Positions 48,201 to 57,200 of a stretch of DNA of 64,000 nucleotides are shown in pieces (the stretch's first letter is position 1; the number at the start of each line of letters is the position of its first letter). Source of the stretch: Opitutales bacterium (lineage in GTDB: Bacteria; Verrucomicrobiota; Verrucomicrobiia; Opitutales; Seribacteraceae); contig JAQWWZ010000025.1 of assembly GCA_029254745.1 (NCBI GenBank), positions 124,001 through 188,000 of the forward strand. The letters run 5' to 3'. The notes below the pieces were generated by a model that ran no database searches, was not told the DNA's origin, and saw only the letters and a program-made list of their open reading frames with translations. The translations under genes and the position numbers were made by a program.

Positions 48201-51200
48201 TGGCATCCTATTGGATTTCGTACCGACGGAAGGCAACAGAGTACGGCTTGACTGTAATTAATGGCCATTTTATCGCCCAAATTGGTCAGGATGCACCTAA
48301 TTATCAAGTGGAACAAAATCTTTTGGATATGACCTTGAATACGCCGGGTGATTTTTCTGATTGCTTTCTTTTGCCCGGACATACTTTTTCAGACTATGAC
48401 TCTGGTGTTCATATAACACCGATAGGGAAGGGTGGTACTTCTCCGATGGAGTACCTCAGTGTAACTGTTAACATTGGAGAAGCTGAAGCAGCACCCACCT
48501 TTTCTATCGCTACGAATACCCGAACTCCTGATATTGGTGAGATGGTAGAAATCTCGGTGGTTTTAGACTTGGACGATAATAAAACCGTGAAAGACTACGG
48601 TTTTGGTTGGTTTACAAATGAGAAAATTGAATCGAATTCTGTTTTTTTAAATAAACCGAGTATCACCAAAGTATTTGAAAATCCTGGACACCATATTGTA
48701 AGAGCAGTGGTATCAAATTTACAAGGGGGAGTTTCTTCTAAAAATATAGTTTTCACTGTTGGGGATTATCAAAATACAAACAAGTCTTCGATCTCAGGCA
48801 CTGTACGTTCTGGAAAACAATTTGTACAAGGGGCTCGTGTTCTTGTTTCGCCTGCAAAGATTATAAATCATGAGGTAAGCATCACAGGAAACGAAAGAGA
48901 TTGGTTTTTACCAACAGGTGAAAATAACCCTCTCAGTTATGTAATTGATGGAATCAAAGCACCTAACTTGACGGTGCGGAAGGGGGAAGTCCACCGATTC
49001 AATTTTGATAATACTGCTCAAAAATACGCCATGGCTTTTTATGATCATCCTCAACATGAAGCGTCGCTAATTAAGCTTGATATGTTGGTCACCCCCAATG
49101 TAGATGATCGGGGTACAGGTTATACCGAAAACCCTGATGTTCACGTATCTGGAGGAAGTGCTTTTGCTAATTATTTGAGCTATCAAGTAGGAACCATTGA
49201 AGATTATCAAAACAATCTCATTGGTGATCCGACCCAAAAATTACTAGTTTCTAGACCTGGAGCAAAATCTTTACTGCAGGACACAAATGTAACTTCTATA
49301 AAGATTCACCCCACGACTCTCGATGATTCTGGCTTATACCTTCAATACGGAGGCAGGGGTCATGATCGAGATAATTTGCCAAATCTCTCTATCTTTCGTT
49401 CCAGTTTGTGGGAAGATTATGTTAACGAGCCCAATGCGACTGCAATCCCCTATGTGGATGGTATCGGTACTATATCCCCATGTATGTCATACGCTTTTTT
49501 GGGGAATGCATGGCAAACCCGATCTGGATCTGAACCTCTTCCGGAAGTGGTGGTCTGGGGAACCAGCCAAGATGCAAATGTAAGCGTTACACCAAATGCA
49601 GTTGGTCCTAATGGAAAAAAAGTTTACAAGGAGATTACTATCCACGACCAAGGTACAGGTTATGAGCCGAATGCGACCATGGCCGTCCTTCATTACCCTT
49701 TGCAGCCTTTGGCGAGGTGGACATTTGATCGTCATGAATCATTGTTTGATGACAAGAACTATGCACGATATCAAGCATCCCCTGCCTGGAATCGAGAAAT
49801 TCTTGAAAACCTTGTTCATTATTGGGACTTAGATGAAGAGAGTGGTACAATTCTAGGCGACAAACCACTTACAGGGGAGGGTGAAGATGTTGATGTCAGT
49901 CCACTTCTTTCAGATATTGAAAACAATTCGACTTGGGGCGTAAAGGGCAGAGCCTTAGACCTAGATCTAAGTGGAACAATTTTGGAATTTGAGGGAGCAT
50001 CCCTTGATTCTAACTTCACGATTTCCTTTTGGGTAAAGCCTAATGCCAGTGATCATACTTTTACTTTGGGTGATGCTTCTCTTACATACAATCATACAGC
50101 ACAAACTTTTAAGTTTATAAGTTCTACTTTAGACAGAAAAGCAGATGCTCAAGGTTGGAGTCATATAGCGATTGTTTATGATGGATTAGGGGCAGGAGAA
50201 TTTTACTTAGATGGCGATTCAACCTCTTATTCAGAAACAATTTCTGTTGGTAGTCTTTCAAGTACTGACTTCAATGGTTCGCTCGATGAAGTCAGAGTGT
50301 ATTCTGAAGCAATGTCAGAGGGAAAAGTTAAATACTTGGCTGGGCGTTCTTTTCTTGATATTTCAGGCAACAAATACCATGCGTCCGGTGTAGGACCTGA
50401 CTTTTTATTTGTTACCCCAGGCACTGGCAACATTAACGGAGGGAGCTCTACTGAAGTACCTGGAGACGGCCCTCTGAGTGATTATCCCGGGAGATTAGGC
50501 GATAGCTTCCCCGGAGAAGGGCATGGGCATTCAATTTTTTGGGATGATAACGACAGCTACCTTGACTTAAGCACCCATGCACGGGAATTTGCTGGTTACA
50601 CTCAGGGCTCGATAAGCTTTTGGGTCAGATCAGCAGGAAGGGATGAATCGGGAGAAGCAGACCTAACTGTGTTTTCAGCTACCAATACCGATGACAATGC
50701 AACATACCTCAAGGTTATGATTCGGGATAATGGATACCCTCAATTTGAAGTTTTCAACAACGGGCAGGAAGTTTCAAAATTCTATGCTTTGGAAAAAGTT
50801 ACCCACGGCCTTGCTGCTCCTACGGCGGAGGACTGGCATCATGTTGTTCTTGTTGTGGGTGATGCAACTTCAGCTTTTTGGGTGGATGGTGAATTGGCGG
50901 AAACCAAAACATATGATGTTACAAGCTCGGGTGATCAGCGTGCCTTTTTCGCGGATGTAGAAAATATGAACTTTATGGCCATTGGAAGAATGGAAACCAG
51001 TGAAGCTAATGCAACGAGTTCTTACCGCGGGTGTATAGATGATTTCACAATGTATGATCGACCTTTAAATGCTACCGAAATTTCTTATTTGTATGGCTTA
51101 AAATTAGGAAGGGAGCAAATACCTAGACTGGAAGCAGTTGTAGATGCTGTAGGAAGCATAAAAATTGATCAGGGAGGTCATGGGTATAAAGAAACTCCGG

Positions 51201-54200
51201 ATGTAGTTTTTTCATTTGGGCAGGAAGGTAATGTGACTACCGAACTCGACCTTTATGATGCGTCCGATACACCTGCTCACGGAAAACTTGCTTATAATTC
51301 TGATAAAGCTGTTATCATGTCATACTACATGGTCCGACCGGATTCGGATACGACTTGGCGTGATGGATTTGATAGCACCGGTTGGAGAGTTTACGGACAA
51401 GCCTTTGCGGTTGCCGAGCTCAACGCATCAAAACTTGATCACATTCTGTGGACTAAAGAAATGGATACCTTAACGACATTCAGTCTACCTGATAATCGTG
51501 AAGTATCACGAAGATTTATCGAGTATGTTACCGTTGATGCAAGCGGTAATTATGCTCTGCCCAATGGTCTTTTTGGATATGTAAAGCCTCCGGAATTAAG
51601 CGTGGATCCTCCTAGTTCAGGTGAAACATCAACGGCTTTTTCTCTTTTCTTTCTCGATAAAAATACATCGGCAAGAATTGTTAATTCAGGTCAAGGGTAT
51701 GGTGATGGGGGTTTTACCGAGGCAGCAGTGCGTGTTAGTGGTAAAGGCTTTAGACCAAGTCAAGTTGTTCGAACTTCAATCCAGGATCAAATGGGGAATC
51801 TTGATGAGCTAGATATAAAAATCAGTGAAAAGGAGGGAAGCTTAACCATGCAAGAAGAAGATGGTGGCAAAGAGCATGCTTTCAAGGTTACAACGAAGTT
51901 AAAAATAGACGGCAATTTTTCCTACACTTCAACTTACGGGGACGATTTCAACGACACTATTATTGGAAATTTGAGTACAAAGTTTACGAATCAAATAAGG
52001 GTTGGAGATCTGTTTTATCTGGGAGATGCTTATACCATATCTGACCAGAAGTATTTGGTATCTCAAGTATTTGATGACCAAAAGTTCACCTTTAACCTGT
52101 ATAATGAGTTACAAGAAAGAAGTGAAATTGTTGGTTTGATTACAAAAGATACGGATGATGGAGATATAAACTTTTTTGATCCGGATAGAGATAAGGTATT
52201 AGGAGTAAATATATATATAATATCATCTACCGGACCCCAGGGAGAACATGTTTTTTATGACTGGGAGAGTAACCGCACAAAAACAGGAGAGCCTCGTACC
52301 GATGATTTGCATACAGAGTTTAACAAAACTATATCTCATGTAATTCTGGATAATCCAGGATTCGGATATTCTATGCCGGTAAAACTTTCGGTTGTTGGTG
52401 GCTACCCTAAGCGGGAAACTTTACTGAAACATATGGATGAAAATGGAAGCAGGTGGGATTTCAGGCCTGCGGTCTTAGAATTGAATGCATCTGCGGTCGA
52501 TAGTAATGGCACACTGGGTGAAAATGCCATTGTGGTGATAGATGGAGGTAAGGGTTACGAACTGATTACCAATGATGCAGGTGATAAGGCCTACTTTCCT
52601 GCCATCCAGATATCAGGGGGCGGAGGAAATGGAGCGTTTGCGATTGCGACTGATTTAAATGTAACAGAAGGAAACTTTTCTAGAGTTGAAGTTATTATCG
52701 GTGGTCGAGGTTATTTCAATACCAATTCAACCAATATACCGAAGGCCGCTTTATCTCACACCACTTCACTTACTGCAGACGAAGAAGATGCAAATTTTAC
52801 GGTTCGCCTGGGCGGTTTGTGGGATGAAATCCCACCCTGCGATAAGTGTACCGAAGGAAAACATGGGGTCCGAGGCTGGTTTGATAAACCATCTCACTCT
52901 CATCCATGGGTTGAAATTTGGGATCGGGCACGAACCGAAGAAGAGATTGATACCAACGAGGATCGTGCTCATGCCGTTGCCAAAATCAAAGATGGCAAAA
53001 TCGAAAAAATTATCGTAACCGAAAGTGGTCGCGGATATCGGGATCCTGTTGCTTATGTAAGGGGAGTTGCCCCAAAACATCATGCCTATGATCCTTACGA
53101 TGATGTATCTAATAGAGAGTGGCGTTGCACCAACATTAGAGAGACGATAGAAGGCCAGCTTTTGGAATGTGGCCATATAGAAAGATCTTCTTATCCACCG
53201 GAGAGTTGCCTTGGTGAAGTAGATGAAAATTTTTTAATAGATGAGGAAAATACTGATCAAAAAGTAATTGCTTGGCAGAAAAGACATACAGGTTTAGCCC
53301 GACACCTTTGTAAGCTTGAAGATAAAATTACTATTTTTAATGAAGGAGTTGAATCAGATTATAATACAACAGCCCACATGTCTGTAAATTTCAAGAGTCG
53401 AAAATGCGGAGGAACAAAGGTTAATTTTGTTCTCTTGAATGATTACGCCCGCTTTCCTTACGAAGACTGGGAGGTTTTTGATGCTAGTTTTACATTGCTT
53501 GTAAGGAATGGAGAAATTCAGGAGATAGTGGTGGATGATGGCGGAGATATGTATTCGGCTAATGAGATAGATTTAGCGGGCTCGGGTTCAGGCGTGGATG
53601 CCATCCCAATCTTTGATGAAGATGGTAAAATGATAAGAGTTATATTTGATGACCCAAAGCTTAGAAATTTGGAGTATGATCAAATTTTAAGACCTCAAGG
53701 AGCAGGTCAGGGATTTCAAGAAAGACCTTGGTCGTGGGATCAAACTTATGAGCCAACTTTTGGTGTAAGGGAGACACACAGCTTGGTATCCATTTCTTCG
53801 GAAAAAGTACTTCTTACAAAAGATGTAACAGGACTTGAGGAAGATTGGATATTTGGTTCCCCTGCCCATGCTGACTTCTTGGGCGATCGAATTGTTGATG
53901 TAGAGGTTACATCTTTTGGTAAGTTTAGCCAAAGCCGGGATATTGATAGTTTAGCTTTTGATTTCAATGGCTCTCACCGACCTGACTCAAATGATGGTCA
54001 GGTCGGTTTTGTGCAGGCAAGCGCCACACCTTTTACAACTACTCGGTTAACAAAAATACAATTGGATCAAAATGGTACTTATTTAGATAACAGTGCAAAT
54101 GATGCTGAGGATCATCGCTGGAGAAGTCTGTTTGATGAACAGCCATCGTTGAATCTTATTAATACTTACCACGAAGAAAAAATTGCGGGAGCAATAAATG

Positions 54201-57200
54201 GTGACCAAGATCTTATAAATATATTAGATTCGAACAAAAGTTCTCTCTTCAGATTAAACGGAGCTAATGCCTTTAATACAATCGGAGAGGTTGATTACAT
54301 AGATTTGCGTATTGATGAGCGTTTTCCGTCGAAATTTTACTATGGTTTTGGGGCAGGTATGGAGCATCTTCCAGCTATGGGTGCAGAGATAATAGTGACC
54401 GACGGACTACCAGGAATGAATTGGGCGGAGAATGAACCAGCTGAAAGGAATATGACGGCATATACAGACCAGGCAGGTTATTACATGATACCAGATTTAG
54501 AACCAGGAATTTACAATCTTGCGGTCTTTATGGAAGACCCTTTCTTCCAAGAAACCACCTTTAGACCAAGTTCTTACCCAACAAATGTAAGCCAGGTTTT
54601 ATATGTTCCCGGAATGCCGGACTTAATCTTGGAAACGGATAACCGGGGAATTGGCAGAAGTACTCTTGTTTGGTCTGCCCAGGCTCGCTCTTTGGCCAAA
54701 CCTTCTAGGTCCATGAGCGCAAGTCAAGAATACCAGGAGGAACTAAAAATGATCCAAGGAATAGGGGCTGGCTTTCAAAACGGAGAAAGACCGCAGGTTA
54801 TAATCAACCCATTCCCAGGAAATACTAGTTCTGCTGTGCCATCTTTAACGGTAGTTGGACAATCAGATGGGTCTTTAATCCTTACGATCGTCGATGACGA
54901 AAACACCACAAACTTTAATCCCAATGACCGTTTCACCGTTACTTATTCTTCATCCGTAAGCGGGAAAGATTTCTTCGAGGATTTTATGCACTCCTCGTCA
55001 GAAACTTCGTCTTGGCAAGGTTCGTTGGATTCTGTAACATCTACATCTGATGGACTTTTTTATATTGTACCCAATGATGGAAACGGTACGAATTTTGTTG
55101 AAGTTCCACTCAATGTACAAGGAGTAGAAGAGGCAAACTTTACCTTTTCAGCCATTGGATTTGATGCCACTGGAACACCTTTTGAGACTAACAATACAAA
55201 TTGGAGCTTTAGCCTTGATTACAGCGATGTAAACCAAAGTAATGTTGCCGTCCTTAGTAATGTAACCGGAATTTCTACGGATTTAAATTTATTTTCTACT
55301 CTAAAAAGAGGGAGGGTAGAGGAGGTGCAGATATTAGGAGGCGGTATAGATTATACTAATGAATCTCGGGTCTCATTAAATGGTAATGGAGTCGACTTCA
55401 ATGCAAGTGTGTTGGTTGGCAGTAATGGTGAAATATTGGATGTAAACATTGCCAGTTCAGGATCAGGATATAATCAAAATGCGGAATTTATAATCCATGA
55501 TCTATCAGGCAAAGGCAGTGGTGCTGTCCTGAAGCCAATCCTTGGTGGCGGACAATTAATTCTGGAAGCAAATATTACAAAGGATGGAGTTGTTTACAAA
55601 GCAAGCACTGTTGTGCGAGCATCTCCAAGAAATGTGTTGTCTCCCACAGAAAAATGGCTGGATTTTTATATCGGATCTTTCAAAGATCAAAACAGCAGTT
55701 GGTGGTCAACTGATGAGGATAGTGACGGCTTGAACAATATGGATGAATATCATTTAGGAACGCATCCATTTTTATCAGATACTGACATGGATGGCTTAAA
55801 TGACGGGGATGAAACCATGGTAACTTTTACAAACCCCTTGCGCTGGGATACAGATGGGGATGGGGTTGATGACCGCAACGAAACCGAAGATCAAAACACA
55901 AACCCTCTTCTTGCAGATTCCGACTTTGACGGTTTGAATGATCGGTACGAATTAGAGATGGGTCTTGACCCAATGTCTTCCAACCCGACGGCTTCAATCG
56001 GGGGCATAATCTTTAATCCTCAACATTTAGATTTCCCGCTTTTTCTAAAAAAAGAAGTAGATACACAAGGCACTGCTAAGGCCATTTTTACTGCACAGGA
56101 AGAAGTTATAGATTACAATCATACCAAGCCTTATGTCTTCTCTTTTCCACATTTGGAACTGAATAAATACCACAGATTATCCGCTTTTCTTGATACCGAT
56201 GGAAATGCATCGCAAACGGAAGGTGAGCCTTTTGCGGTATGGGAAGGTATTATTACCCAAAATATTTTTAATGCGAACCTTTACCTTAAGGATTCTCCCC
56301 CAAGTATTGCATTTAGTAACGAATTAAGTACGGAGGTATCTATACCCGATGGATTGGGTTCCTATGAATTTGCCCATAATGTAGAAGCCTTAGATGTGCT
56401 GGATGGTGCGTGGGATCCAGTTAATCCCCAAAAATTATTGATCCTCGTGGATGGCTCTTTGTCGGGATACCTAATAGATTTTAACGGAACTTTGTCATCG
56501 AATTATTTAGAAGTTAATCAAACTATTCCGTTGGGAACATACAATCTTTCTTACCAAGCGTTTGATTCTTCAGGCGAGAAGTCATCCATCATCTCTCAAG
56601 CAATCACCGTTCAAGATAACCATGGTCCTGTCATATCATTGATCAGTGGACAGGAAATGGATTGGGTTGTGAAGGAGCCATGGTCTGATCCATTGTACAA
56701 AATTTTTGATAATAGAGATGCCAATGAGTCCATTGTGGTAACAATTTCAGGCAATCCCAATATCAATGTAATTGGAACTTACGCCATCACATACAGAGCG
56801 GTAGACACTTCAGGTAATATTAGTGAAACCGTGAGGCAAGTTGATGTAAAAGACAAAGAAAAGCCATCAATTTATGTTTCACAAAATCCTCTCATCTTAA
56901 CTATTGGCCAGGCTTTGGAGCTTCCATCATATAGTGCCAATGATAATTATGACGGAGACATAACGGCCAAAGTCACAATGAGTGGACAGGATTTGGTGGA
57001 TGTCAACACAGATGGAGATTACAGCATAGTGTTGGAAGTGGTTGATTCTTCCGGCAATAGAGTAACAGAAACTCTTGTGGTTCGAGTATCTCCACCAGCT
57101 TATACTTTGGCTGGTAATGCCATCGACGGATATCTGGTAGGATCCAGTGTGATTTTTGATAGTGATGGAGATGGAATATCGGATCTTTCTGTTCCTGCCT

